Assembly (NCBI GenBank): GCA_964036045.1
Contig: OZ038389.1
Coordinates: 63,006,359-63,070,358 of the forward strand
DNA length: 64,000 nt
Direction of reading: 5' to 3'
From: Eutreptiella sp. 'Long Island Sound 2002'
Lineage: Eukaryota > Euglenozoa > Euglenophyceae > Eutreptiales > Eutreptiaceae
The notes under the pieces are model-generated. The model saw nothing but the letters and a program-made list of their open reading frames with translations. It was not told the origin of the DNA and made no database searches. The position numbers and the translations under genes were made by a program. Shown here piece by piece: positions 54,325 to 64,000 of this stretch (the stretch's first letter is position 1; the number at the start of each line of letters is the position of its first letter).

Positions 54325-55140
54325 TGCACAGCTGCAGAGCTGCACAGCAATCTGCACAGCTGCACGATGCAGATTCGAGCTTCAAATTATTGCTGTGTGC
54401 TGTACCTTCAGTTCAGGGTTCAAGAACAGCTGTAATCAGTTTACTGACATATGCAGAGCAGACAACTGGCTGCACCGTACCACCTACACAGCTGCAGAGC
54501 TGCACAGCAATCTGCACAGCTGCACGATGCACATTCGAACTTCAAATCATTGCTGTGTGCTGTACCTTCAGTTGAGGGTTCAAAAAAAGCAGAAATCAGT
54601 TTACTGACATATGCACACCAGACAACTGGCTGCACCGTACCGCCTAACTACCATCAACGAATCGTAATATGCAAAATGAGTCTTGCACATGCAAAACCAC
54701 TGCATGTCAGCATAACAGCAACAACTAATGGATGCAGGAAATGCCTGTGCTGCCATCAATCCTTGCCAAGCATGCAATGGGCTGTTGCACTTCACAGGGT
54801 TGCGTAATCGTAATATGCAAAATGAGTCTCGCACATGCAAAATCGCTCGCTGTATGTCAGCATGGCAGCAACAACTAATGGATGCAGGAAATGCCTGTGC
54901 TGCCATCAATCCTTGCCAAGCACGCAGTGGGTTGTTGCACTTCAGCGGGTTGCTGATAAATATTAACTGGTGAAGCAACAGAAAAATTGTCACCGCTGTG
55001 TGTTGTACCTTCAGCAGATGGTTCAAAAATAGCTGTAATCAATTAACTTACAAATTCAGAAGAGGCCACTGGCTGAACTGTAACTCTGACTACCATCAAC
55101 GAATCGTAATATGCAAAATGAATCTTGCAGCTGCAAAGTC
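54325..55140. repeat. Two short tandem repeat families
   Basis: Family 1 is a unit of about 160 bp (landmark CAGCTGCAGAGCTGCACAGC) at 54327 and 54487, with a degenerate third copy near 54990. Family 2 is a unit of about 155 bp (landmark CGTAATATGCAAAATGA) near 54662, 54808 and 55105. Both carry CAGCTGCAG palindromes. Confidence 0.8.
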
Positions 55141-55304
55141 GCTGCATTTCAGCAACAGCTAGTGGATGGAGGAACACAAAAAAACATGCAGTGCGCTCCA
55201 TGCCTCTGGTGTCAGCAAACTTGGCACAATGTGCAGTGGGTTGTTGTGCAGCAATGGTTTGCTGAGAAATAATCACTGATCAAGAAACAGAGAAGTAGCT
55301 CAAG

Positions 55305-56210
55305 TTAAGCAATCAAACATTGTGACTGTCCCTGCTGGCCTTGCAGAAGCTGCTGCTGCTGCTGCCCCTGCAGAAGTTGCTGCAACAGCTGCCCCTGCTG
55401 CCCCTGCAGAAAATGCTGCTGCTGCCCCTGCAGAAAATGCTGCTGCCCCTGGAGATGCTGCCCTTGCAGAAATTGCTGCCCTTGCAGAAGTTGCTGCCCT
55501 TGCAGAAGTTGCTGCAGCGTGTTATGGTTCTGTGCTTGTGCTGGCAGCAATGGCAACCCTTGTGGAGGCAACGCTGTCAGGACACTTTGCAATGGGTGCA
55601 CTGTGTGCTGTGTTGGTGGTGGCATCAAACTTTGCAATACCTGTGTTACCAACTGTGTCGACATCTGCGGCATCTGTGTCGGCAACTGTGTCTGCTGTGA
55701 AACTGAGTCCTGATTACCTGCCTCCTGACCCTGCCCTTGATTTCGCAGCAACTCCAGAATGGACTCGAGCTTGGAGGAAACGTCATCCCGTGCTTGGATT
55801 GTAGTGTCTGCTTTGTCCTCTGCCTCGACACCCTGCTCCGCATGCGCTGCTGCTGCTGCTGCTACAGCAGCTGCTGCTTCCTTCTTCGCCTGGGCTGCCG
55901 CCGTTTTTTTCGCCTTGGCCGCTGCCGCTTTTTTCACCTTGTCCGCTGCTTGCTTCTCCGCTGCCGCGCGCTTCTGCTCCTTTGCTGCTGCTGCAGCCTC
56001 CTTCTTGGCCTTGGCCGCTGCTACCTTTTTTGCTTTGTCGGCGGCCTGCTTCTCTGCTGCGGCCCGTTTCTTCGCCTGTGCTGCTGCTGCTGCTTCCTTC
56101 TTTGCCTGATTTGCCGCCGCCTTTTTCGCTTCGTCGGCTGCCTTTTTCTCTGCTGCGGCGCGCTTCCTCTCCGTCGCTGTTGCTGCTGCATCCTTCTTCG
56201 GCACCACCAT
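55305..56210 (-). CDS. Ala/Lys-rich coiled-coil and Gln-rich protein, 301 residues
   Basis: ATG at 56208-56210. Residues 5-115 are an Ala/Lys/Glu helix with repeating AEKQAADKAKK modules, predicted as a long single helix or coiled coil and similar in style to TolA- or histone-H1-like tails. Residues 120-160 (SKLESILELLRNQ) form a short amphipathic helix. Residues 165-225 are Gln/Pro/Thr-rich, and the end is 8-10 copies of LLQGQQ/FLQGQQ. The composition and clear domain order make it the most gene-like single ORF outside mobile elements, yet both low-complexity ends come from GC-rich trinucleotide-type repeats. No intron is evident. Function is unknown. Confidence 0.5.
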   Translation of the reverse strand: MVVPKKDAAATATERKRAAAEKKAADEAKKAAANQAKKEAAAAAQAKKRAAAEKQAADKAKKVAAAKAKKEAAAAAKEQKRAAAEKQAADKVKKAAAAKAKKTAAAQAKKEAAAAVAAAAAAHAEQGVEAEDKADTTIQARDDVSSKLESILELLRNQGQGQEAGNQDSVSQQTQLPTQMPQMSTQLVTQVLQSLMPPPTQHTVHPLQSVLTALPPQGLPLLPAQAQNHNTLQQLLQGQQLLQGQQFLQGQHLQGQQHFLQGQQQHFLQGQQGQLLQQLLQGQQQQQLLQGQQGQSQCLIA

Positions 56211-56569
56211 GCTCCCGTCATCCTCCCATCTCCGCTGTCGCTGCTCACATGGATGTCCGCAGCACTATCGAGCCTCCGATTGCCTTTGGCCTGAAGACGA
56301 CACAAAGCGAACAATGAACCTCGCATGAAGACAGGGTGGCAGGCACTGTGGTAGGGTAAGAATTAGGTAAAGTAAGGTGAGGAGAAGGGTGCGCGATATG
56401 AGAAACCAGGGGGGGGGGGGTGCTACCAATTGTCCGGGTGTCATAAAAAACGGGCAGGGCGCAATTTGTGTATCGTGTATGAAAATGGATAGGCGGGCAA
56501 ACACCAAGCAATGTATGTAGCGCGTGTGATGAGAAAAAGGGTGGGGATTCTGCATTGCTTGTGTGGCTA

Positions 56570-56950
56570 TCATGAGAAGAGGAGGGGGGGTGCGGGTGGT
56601 TGAGGTTGGGACAAACCTACAGTGATGGTGTGATCACACCCCGTGCTGGGCACCTGGTGGCCCTCTGCCCATAGCGCCAGCCCTAAGGCAGAATCCCCCA
56701 CACCGATCTCAATTCCTATTGGACACTTCCAGTGGGGCGTACTAGGGCGACGCATCACAAATTCCTTGTCGTGCCCATGGCAATGTTCGCCCCCCTCCGT
56801 GTTGAGGCCTTGCAAATTCCCATGCCACTCCAGCCGGGACTGGTAGTGGCAGAGAAAATAGTGCACTTGCGCCGTAATTCGTTCCTTCGGGAGACCCAAT
56901 TGGATATACAATGCATGGAGCCGGTCACAATCAGCATTGCGAGTGCTCAC
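56570..56950 (-). CDS. Hypothetical open stretch, possible exon
   Basis: About 126 codons of ordinary composition on the minus strand (LYIQLGLPKERITAQVHYF, HGHDKEFVM, IGIEIGVGDSALGLALW). There is no ATG at the 5' end, and the frame is open further upstream into repeat F, so an exon is more likely than a complete gene. No family is recognised. Confidence 0.3.
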   Translation of the reverse strand: MSTRNADCDRLHALYIQLGLPKERITAQVHYFLCHYQSRLEWHGNLQGLNTEGGEHCHGHDKEFVMRRPSTPHWKCPIGIEIGVGDSALGLALWAEGHQVPSTGCDHTITVGLSQPQPPAPPLLFS

Positions 56951-56955
56951 TCTAG

Positions 56956-57216
56956 ACGAAACCCAGAGTGAAATCCAAAAAGCAGGCCCAAAAGGACCTT
57001 CAGTGAAGCCTGTTGCGCAGCGCCAGAGTGCAGCAGCCCATTGCAGAGCACCACGGTGCAGAAGTGGAGGGCAACGCGAAGCAGGTGAAGAATGCCCGTA
57101 GGTGGAAGGTCATCGAAATCAGGCCCATGCCCAAAGTCAACTCGAAGTATACTGTGCACGGAAGTGGAAAACCAGGAGTGACACAAAACAGGCAGCAGCA
57201 GCATGCCGTTCACCGG
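56956..57216. repeat. Repeat F, copy 1
   Basis: 261 bp, from CGAAACCCAGAGTG to CCGTTCACCGG, nearly identical to 57386-57646. Confidence 0.9.
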
Positions 57217-57385
57217 AGTGTGGCAACACAAAACACACTTGCTGCAAATCCACCACCAGCAGCACAGATCTCCACTTGCAGTTCAAGAATGACGAAGTCA
57301 ACTGAAATCCACCAAAACCAGCAGCCCCAGGTCACGGAAATCAGAGTGAAGCCCAACCAGGATGCCCGAAACGACCTCGGAGGTC

Positions 57386-57646
57386 ACGAAACCCAGAGTG
57401 AAATCCAAAAAGCAGGCCCAAAAGGACCTTCAGTGAGGCCTGTTGCGCAGCGCCAGAGTGCAGCAGCCCATTGCAGAGCACCACGGTGCAGAAGTGGAGG
57501 GCAACGCGAAGCAGGTGAAGAATGCCCGTAGGTGGAAGGTCATCGAAATCAGGCCCATGCCCAAAGTCAACTCGAAGTATACTGTGCACGGAAGTGGAAA
57601 ACCAGGAGTGACACAAAACAGGCAGCAGCAGCATGCCGTTCACCGG
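57386..57646. repeat. Repeat F, copy 2
   Basis: Same length as copy 1, with essentially one difference seen (GAAGCC versus GAGGCC). The 169 bp between the copies is not repeated. Confidence 0.9.
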
Positions 57647-57724
57647 CAGTACACATCCAGTTCCTTACAGCAGTCCTCAACCATTCAAGACAGCTTGAAC
57701 CACCACTGCACCACAAACCGAGTT

Positions 57725-58245
57725 CCCAGTTACCCACTCACCTCAATTCTCAACTTAATTTCAAAAACCTGGGCCAACCTTTGTGACACGAAGTTCTTTA
57801 GCGCCTTGTACGCTGCGACCAGTTCAAACCGAGTTCTCAGTTAACCACACACCTTAGTTCTCAGTGTCATTTCAAAAACCTTTGTGACGCGAAGTTCTTT
57901 AGCGCCTCGTACGGTGCGACCAGTTCAAAACGAGTTCTCAGTTAACCACACACCTCAGTTATCATCGTCATTTCAAAGGCCTGTGGCAACCTTTGTGAAG
58001 CGAAGTTCTTTGGAGCCTCGTACGCTGCAACCAGTTCAAGCCGAGTTCTGAGTTACCTGCACACCTCAGTTCTCAAAGTCAGTTCAAAAACCTGTGCCAA
58101 CCTTTGTGAAGCAAAGTTCTTTTGAGCATCGTAGGATGGGACCAGTTCAAACTGACTTCTCAGTTAACTTCACACCTCAGTTCTCAATGTCATTTCAAAC
58201 ACCTGCCAACCTTTGTGAAGCCTAGTTCTTTTGAGCATTGTGCGG
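57725..58245. repeat. Tandem repeat of about 110 bp, 5 units
   Basis: The landmark AAGTTCTTT recurs near 57791, 57892, 58003, 58113 and 58223 (spacing 101-111 bp). Units also share CCAGTTCAAACCGAGTTCTCAGTTAAC-like sequence and CCAACCTTTGTGA. Confidence 0.88.
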
Positions 58246-58890
58246 TGCAAAGGGCCCGTGCCTGCAAGTTTGAGACTATTTGCCAAAGATGAGCTACAAA
58301 GCCTGACCGTTGGAATGGGTACTTCTGCACCACAGGACAGCCCTTTTCAGGGAGAGTCAAGGGTTGCAGAACAGGCTTTGCAACAAGTCAGGCAAATAGT
58401 AAACTCACAGAGCCAAGACCGGGCAAAGAAGGCACAACACAAGCAAGTGCACAGCACGTCAACTGTCAACTGTTCCGAAACCTTTACCAGCAACACAAAT
58501 CAAGTCCCAGGGACCTCAGTTCTCAACAGTTCTCACCAGTTCAACGTTGTGTTTGCAAGCAAGGCAAAACAAAGGCAATTGCAAAGCATTAGTCAGAAAT
58601 GTTGTGTCAAAATTTAGCAGTCAATAGCCGGAAATGTCCGGAGCGATCTGCACTACAGCTGAGCAGCACAAAAACAGCAGAACAACAATATTAAAACGAC
58701 TTTTGGCAGACATCTTTAGATTCAACCACAGCATTGTAATGTTCTGACACATCCACACTTTTGTGCCAAGGAATCAAATGCATTCAAGCAATGGATTTTG
58801 CAAAAATTCATGTTTGAGCGACAAATTTTTGGCACCGCGGCCGTTTCAGATCCAGATCCGTTCCAGATCCGCAGAATGCTCCACAAAATC
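58246..58890. other. Unique sequence
   Basis: A 128-codon + frame (58231-58617) begins in the tandem repeat and shows no domain. Nothing else was recognised. Confidence 0.4.
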
Positions 58891-58899
58891 ATAGGTGCC

Positions 58900-61692
58900 C
58901 CCCCCCCCCCCCAGCCTGCCCCCCGACGGGAGAGGTGCACGGAGTCGGCGCCCTCAGGGCCTAAAAAGTGGAGGCTGTGAAGGGCTCGCAGATTGACTGC
59001 TGTGGGTATCCCTTGAGCGGCCTGCCTAGGGAACCTCCAGGTGTGCGCGCGCCCCTCCAACTTCATCACAGACGCCTAGGCCAGCACAGCCCCGTGCACT
59101 CCAGTTCAGTTGTGGGCGACCCCTGGAGGCCAGACAGCCACCTGCCGACCCCTGCCCCCCCCTCCCTCTTCCAAACGGAGCGGTCACTCGGGTGGTGTGC
59201 CCTCTGGGCCCCCCCGTTTACGCGGGCAGTAGCACCGCCACCCAGGCCCCGAGCCCGGGCAGGCTCCAGGGCAGGGCAGCGCTCAGCGCGCCCTGGAGCC
59301 CCTCCTCCTGCCGTCCCTCAGCGCCGTGGGCGGATGGTCCAGTCCACGACAACACCATCAGTGCCTAGAGCAGTCAGGAGGTGTGGACCCCCCCAGTCGA
59401 GCGCCAAGGGAGCGCGCCCCCGTGCCTCATGCAGTCGTGGGGCCGCTGGCAGCATGTCAATGACCGGGAGGCGGCGTGTCCAGTCCGAACAGCCCCCCGG
59501 CGGGCTCAGCGTCAGGCTCCCATGGCCTCCCTGCCGGGGCTTGGAGCACCAGGCATCACACAACCCTCCACACGCCCCCCCCCCCCCCGACGCGCCTCCA
59601 CCACAAGCAGCCAGGGCCCGGTGGTGGCGGACCCTGGTTCAGACCCGACGACCACACGAACAGCCGGGACGCCACTACAAGCGGCGACACGGACGGACCA
59701 AGCCGCAGCGGGGGAAACCAGAAACACTGGAGCGGCACCGGCGCCAGCGGGCAGGGCCAGGCGCGGCGCAGCCGTGTGACCCGTCATGCCCTGCGAGCGC
59801 CACCAGCATGCACGCCCCGCCCTCCTGCCCCGCGCGCGCCACACACACAGGCACGGCGGCATCTCCCTCCCGTGTGTGCCACCACGGGGTACGGGGGCGG
59901 TCAACAGTCCGGCAGGCCTTGGGACCGGACAACCGCAATTCGCCTAGCCCAGTCGTGTCGGCACAAAGGCGAGTGCTGACCATGGGCCAGGGCGTCCGGC
60001 ACAGGCCTTGACCCAAACCAAACCAAAACCCCCTCTTGAGAGGGCCGCGGCATCCGGGGAGGAGCGCCACTGGGCCCGTACGCCGCGCGCGCCCAGGCGG
60101 CCGCCCGCCCACTCCCACAGTGACGTCCACAGGCCTGCAGTCCTGCGCCGGCCCGCAAGGGCACCCCGCGGACCGCATCCGGGCGGCAGCGAGCGGACAC
60201 AAACCGGAGCAGTATGGAGACCACGCCCTCCATGGACTGGGCGACGCCGATGAAGCCCGCTTTGGTGCCCACTGGAGGGAGGCAGATTGACGGACCCAGG
60301 CAGAGCGACCCCCCGCCCCCGGCCACCCGGGGCCCCCCAAACAACGCCCACGAGGGAGGGCGGCACACCTACCGCCCCCTGCCCCCCGGCCGCCCACGCG
60401 GCGTGTGGGCGGGCGTGATGGAGGGGAATGACCCACCAACAGACAACCGGGCCGCGCCCGGCGCCCAGGGGACGCGCGGCGACAGGGGCTACACCAGCCA
60501 CAGGGGGGGCCTGGGCCGGGACCTTCAAGCCACCCCCCAGCAGCCGCCGGGGAACCAAGCCAGGGGACCCGAGGGGGGCGGCGGGGAACTCCGGCGCGAC
60601 CTCCCCCCCCCTCTCTCCCCTCTCCCCCCCTGTCAGCCAGGGGGTTGTTGGAGGCCGGCCAAGGGGGCGTCGGCTCTTTGACCACCCCGCCAGGCCAGGG
60701 GAGCCCCCCCAGCCCCCCCCCGAGAGGGCCGCGGCACCAAGGGAGGAGCGCCGCTAGGCCCGTACGCCACCGCCCCCACACCGCCAACCGCCCACTCCCA
60801 CAGTGACCTTGACAGGGCAGCAGTCCCGCACCGGCACGCAAAGGCACCCCGCCGACCGCATCCGGGGTCAGCACGCGGACACGAACCGGGACAGTATGGC
60901 GACCACGCACTCCATGAACTGAGCGACGCCGATGACACCCGCTTTGGTGCCCGCCCAAGGGAGGCAGAGGGACGGACCGGGGTAGAGCGAGCCCCCTCCC
61001 CTTGGGGCCCCCCAGCCATGCCCCCGAGGGAGGACGCAACAAAGCCAGCCCCCCCCCCCACCCCCCGGGCGCCAGACCGCCCCGGACGCAGAGGCCCGCC
61101 CACGAGGGGGCACATGACCCAGAACCAGGTACGGGGGAAAGGGGACCGGGCCGCTGCCCCCCCAGAGCTAGCTGGACGGCGCACGGGACTGGGGCAGGGA
61201 ACGCGGAGGGGCACGGACCGCATGGAACCGCCCTACCGGCGCCCTGCACCGCAACCACGCGAGGTGCGCGCGCAACACCGACCTGGGGAAGGGGGAAGGG
61301 CGCGGAGGTCGCGGGAGCGCGAGTGCACACACATGCAAAGGGCACGCGGGCTGAACCGGAAGGGCAACCGGATCGAGCCCGCGGAACGCACAGACCGCAT
61401 GGAATGGCGTACTGGCAGGCGAGGATAAGGGACCCCCGGACGGGACGACCCGCCACACAGAGCGCGGGGAACGCGGGGACAGGGAGGGGGGCACGGAAGA
61501 AACGCAGGAACCGGCACCGGCACCGACACCCGAGACCTGCCGTGAGCGCCGCGCACACACGACCAGGGCACTGCACCTGCCAAGGCCCAAGCACCAGCCC
61601 CACGGCTACGGAGCCTGCGCGCCAGCCCAAGGGGGTCCCAGTGGTGACAAGCCAGTAGCACGGGCCCGGCGGCGCCGGCACCCGGGCGACCA
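58900..61692. repeat. GC-rich repeat family E, copy 2, with internal duplication
   Basis: Very GC-rich block. An internal tandem duplication has a period of about 684 bp: GAGAGGGCCGCGG at 60038 and 60722, followed in both by ACTCCCACAGTGAC, CACCCCGC and GACGCCGATGA. The stretch 60520-60740 aligns with 53080-53290. An 11-bp inverted repeat GGCTCCAGGGC/GCCCTGGAGCC lies at 59262-59300. The 672-codon minus frame here has no domain and is treated as composition-driven. Confidence 0.65.
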
Positions 61693-61695
61693 CAC

Positions 61696-61962
61696 ATTAG
61701 GGGGGCGGCGTAGTGGGTAAGCGCCTGCAGCTACGGTTGCTAAGTGACGCACTGACCGGAGAGCGGCGAAAACGGGATGCCAGGGAGGGACAGGGCTCCG
61801 AGCCCCGTGAACCCTGGGGACTCCGTCACCAGGTAGGGGGTGTGCCATGAAGGGCCCCCCACTAGGTCCGGGTCGAGAGGATATCACCTGGCCCGACCAG
61901 GTGGCCCCCCGGCGCCGAAAGGCGTCTACTACGCGAAACCTCAAACCTCACACCTCAAACCC
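61696..61962 (+). ncRNA. SINE-like element with tRNA-like head
   Basis: The head GGCG-TAGTGGGTAAG-CGCC (61706-61724) forms a 4-bp tRNA D-arm and fits the polymerase III A box. A 7-nt loop TACGGTT flanked by AGC/GCT follows where an anticodon arm would be. A degenerate B-box-like GGCTCCGAGCC is near 61795. The 3' end is a short tandem tail of ACCTCAA/ACCTCAC units (61935-61961), and it abuts the gypsy integrase remnant exactly at 61962-61963. No clear target duplication was found. Confidence 0.4.
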
Positions 61963-62495
61963 TGGTGCCAAGCTCCTTCACTGTCAGGGCTAGCATGGAG
62001 AACACATCGATGCAGACTGACTCAACAGGGTGTTCAGCAATGGGGTAGACCTGTGAGTTGCCCGGGGCCTTGTGGTTGGCTCGGTTCTGGGCTTGACACA
62101 CGGTGCAATGGGCGCACGCTTTCTTGCCATTCTCCTTCAATTGGGGAATAACGAACCGGGGTTGAAGGGACTGTCGAAGCTTTGTGGCTCCGGCATGCAA
62201 CGTGCTGGTCTTGTGCCATTGTGACACCAGTTGCTCTGACATGTCTTTGGGCACGAGTAGACGGCCGGCCTTAAAAGTCTTGTCCCCATGTACAGTCACA
62301 TCCCTGGCCCACCGGTCGTGGTCTCCCTCCTCCCCATGAAGAGCGCTGGTGATCCAGACAAAAAGACCACCAAAGTCAGGGCATTTGGCATAGGCGGGCC
62401 CCCAATCCTGCTTACGGACATCATTGTCGGCTGTGAAGACAGGAGGGATTGGCGGTGCCGACAGTCTAGCAATGGGGGAGACAGAGGCAGCCATG
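61963..62495 (-). pseudogene. Ty3/gypsy integrase remnant, copy 2
   Basis: On the minus strand: DVRKQDWGPAYAKCPDF, the zinc-binding region (WHKTSTLHAG, CAHCTVC near 62110) and the first catalytic Asp in CIDVFSM near 62005. It is clearly the same family as 37721-38461. It is truncated at 61963 by the SINE-like element and at about 62495 by unrelated sequence. Confidence 0.8.
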
Positions 62496-63105
62496 TGTAA
62501 TAGGCTGGCCTGGGCAACTAGGACAGGGCTACAGGCCCTGGCGCGATTGCGCCTTTGGCGCGTCGCCATGGTAAACGCCAGAGTGGCAGAGATCGAGATT
62601 TGTAGTGAGTCTGTGGATTTCGATGATTGTCTGGTTGGGTTTTTTATTATTAAATATAGATTGCAGTGTTTGATTGTTGCTGCGGTTATATCCCATTCTT
62701 GAGTGCATCATTTGCGATGTTGTGTTTGTTTCCAGTTCCCCTCTCCATGTAAATATGGGTATAACAAGGCTGCCGTCGAAGTACAATGCTGCATGCGACG
62801 CCAGCTGGCATGCAGAGCCCAGCGTCAAGGACATGATGGCCCGTGCAGTGCACCGGCAGTGAACAGGACCCAGAATCAAGTACGTGTTGAGCGTTGTGCA
62901 AGTGTGCAAGGGTGAACAAGGAGGGAGACATCACAGTGGGGTCAACGCAGCAAGCAGAACCAAGGAGCGGTAAAAGAGTTTGAAGATTTGGGCAAGCCAA
63001 GGCCTTAGGCAAAATGACGCTTTGTGGATTTTGTGGGTTTTGGAAAAGTTGAAAGAGACCGAGTACAGCACAAACAAATATGTTATACAAAATCTTCAAT
63101 CAAGA
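62496..63105. other. Unique sequence
   Basis: No gene or repeat recognised. Confidence 0.4.
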
Positions 63106-63109
63106 AGAA

Positions 63110-63525
63110 GGCCGCGAGGAGTGCGCCAGCAACGGCGCTGAAGACTTGCGCCCGCAGGCGCTCTAACGCCGCGCCAGAGGGCGCTGAAGGCCAGCCTGCA
63201 GAGGGGGCGTTCAAGAACGGCGCCAGCGAGCGTCCTGAGGTCTTATGGTGCTGGCGGTGAGGCCAGCGAACGTCTGGATGACCTATGGGGCTGGCACTGA
63301 AGCCAGCGAGCATTGGGGAAAGCGTGCGCCAGTGAGGGCGCTCTGGGACAGCGTGGACGCGTCAAGGAGTGCACCGGTGAGGGTGCAGTACATGTGCCAG
63401 GGAAGGCGCTGAAGACTTGTGCCCGCAGGCGCTATGGAGTCGTGCCACTGAGGGCACTGAAGACCAGCCTGCACCAGGGGGCGCCAAGAACAGTGCCAGC
63501 GCGAATGGAGGGCGCTCCATTTAGA
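63110..63525. repeat. GCGCC-rich degenerate repeats
   Basis: A unit of about 110 bp (GGCGCTGAAGACTTGYGCCCGCAGGCGCT, then CCAGCCTGCA and GGGGGCG) is present at 63128-63240 and 63402-63515. Between them lie two short GCCAGCGARCGT...CTATGG(G/T)GCTGGC copies. Short patches of CCAGCG recur throughout. Confidence 0.75.
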
Positions 63526-64000
63526 ATGATGGGAATGTAAATTTTGAGTTTGTAATTGGAGCGCCGACAGCGCCAGAAAGTATGCTGTTTGGCATGTATG
63601 CATGGAATATATATGCACCTTTGCCCTGGTATGTCGCTGTGGAGCCTTTTTTGTTCAGTACCACAGGCGTCAGCACAACAGGGCAAGGGTGCTTACAGTG
63701 GCTGGGTGTGAAGTAGATGGGCGGGTGGTAAGCTGCAGTGTGTGTGTGTGATTGCCTAGTTGAGGCCCCACCCACTGGCGGGCGAGTGCATGGCTGGTGG
63801 GGTGCTGTGTGTGGTTGTGGGTACGCGTAAGGGTCAGCCTCTACGACAGGGGTGATGGGGGAAGTGGTCCAGGTAGGACGTATGCAAGGGGCGTGGTCGA
63901 GCAAGAGTAGCTCCCTTCCAGCCCCAAAAAGTATCCCCCAGAAGCCGGACGCCTTTGGTGCCCAGGCCAGCAAAGACTCCATTATCTAGACTGCAGCTCT
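63526..64000. other. Right window edge, nothing recognised
   Basis: Moderately GC-rich DNA with a short GT tract near 63738. No feature is supported. Confidence 0.4.

Noticed and set aside
59675-61693. 672-codon minus protein
   Set aside because: The frame spans a 684-bp tandem duplication and GC-rich low-complexity DNA, with no domain recognised.

Overview
This is eukaryotic nuclear DNA and almost all of it is repeats. Evidence: satellites with about 186-190 bp units, LINE-type and Ty3/gypsy-type reverse-transcriptase/integrase remnants, and a gene with a canonical GT-AG intron that keeps frame. There are no bacterial operons, rRNA genes or recognisable housekeeping genes. A repeat-rich alga or other protist would fit, but the sequence does not identify the organism.

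Layout. 1-9.6 kb holds two unrelated nucleosome-length satellites (1-2.17 kb and 7.3-9.06 kb), with a 22-bp GTGC minisatellite and its 976-bp tandem duplication between them. 9.6-37.3 kb is a nest of non-LTR retrotransposons coding on the minus strand. An older copy (9601-18225 plus 36478-37301) is split inside its reverse-transcriptase domain by a younger copy of the same family. The younger copy runs from 18226 to 36477, about 18.25 kb, and is bordered by an 11-bp target-site duplication with one mismatch. It carries ORF1 (1,312 codons), a spacer with strong hairpins, ORF2 (endonuclease, reverse transcriptase, RNase H, zinc knuckle), ORF3 overlapping ORF2 by 29 nt, Pro-rich ORF4, Arg/Ser-rich ORF5, a 3' region and a (CCTA)n-like tail. 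LINEs are normally several kilobases, so this length is exceptional.

The older LINE copy contains a second novel-looking element at 10644-12281: 27-bp perfect terminal inverted repeats, a 2-bp AT duplication, GGTTGAAC-type subterminal repeats, and a two-exon gene resembling the 2-oxoglutarate/Fe(II) oxygenase fold. No transposase is visible. The younger LINE copy provides the empty site at about 21967.

37.7-46.2 kb has a Ty3/gypsy pol remnant and then a 4.84-kb insert (40045-44883) with the same 3' terminus as the LINE. The insert is flanked by 1,276-bp direct repeats about 99% identical, formally a giant target-site duplication. It contains a seven-unit minisatellite full of GCCA-CTCC-TGGC hairpins, and it is so poor in A on the + strand that long open frames exist on both strands by chance.

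46.2-64 kb is AT-richer DNA with small tandem repeats, a third diverged copy of repeat B, GC-rich repeat family E, one plausible gene for an Ala/Lys-rich and Gln-rich protein (55305-56210, minus), a tRNA-like SINE candidate and a second gypsy integrase remnant. Every retroelement ORF except ORF1 carries damage in the copies here. Homopolymer-G length errors in the assembly could explain some frameshifts.
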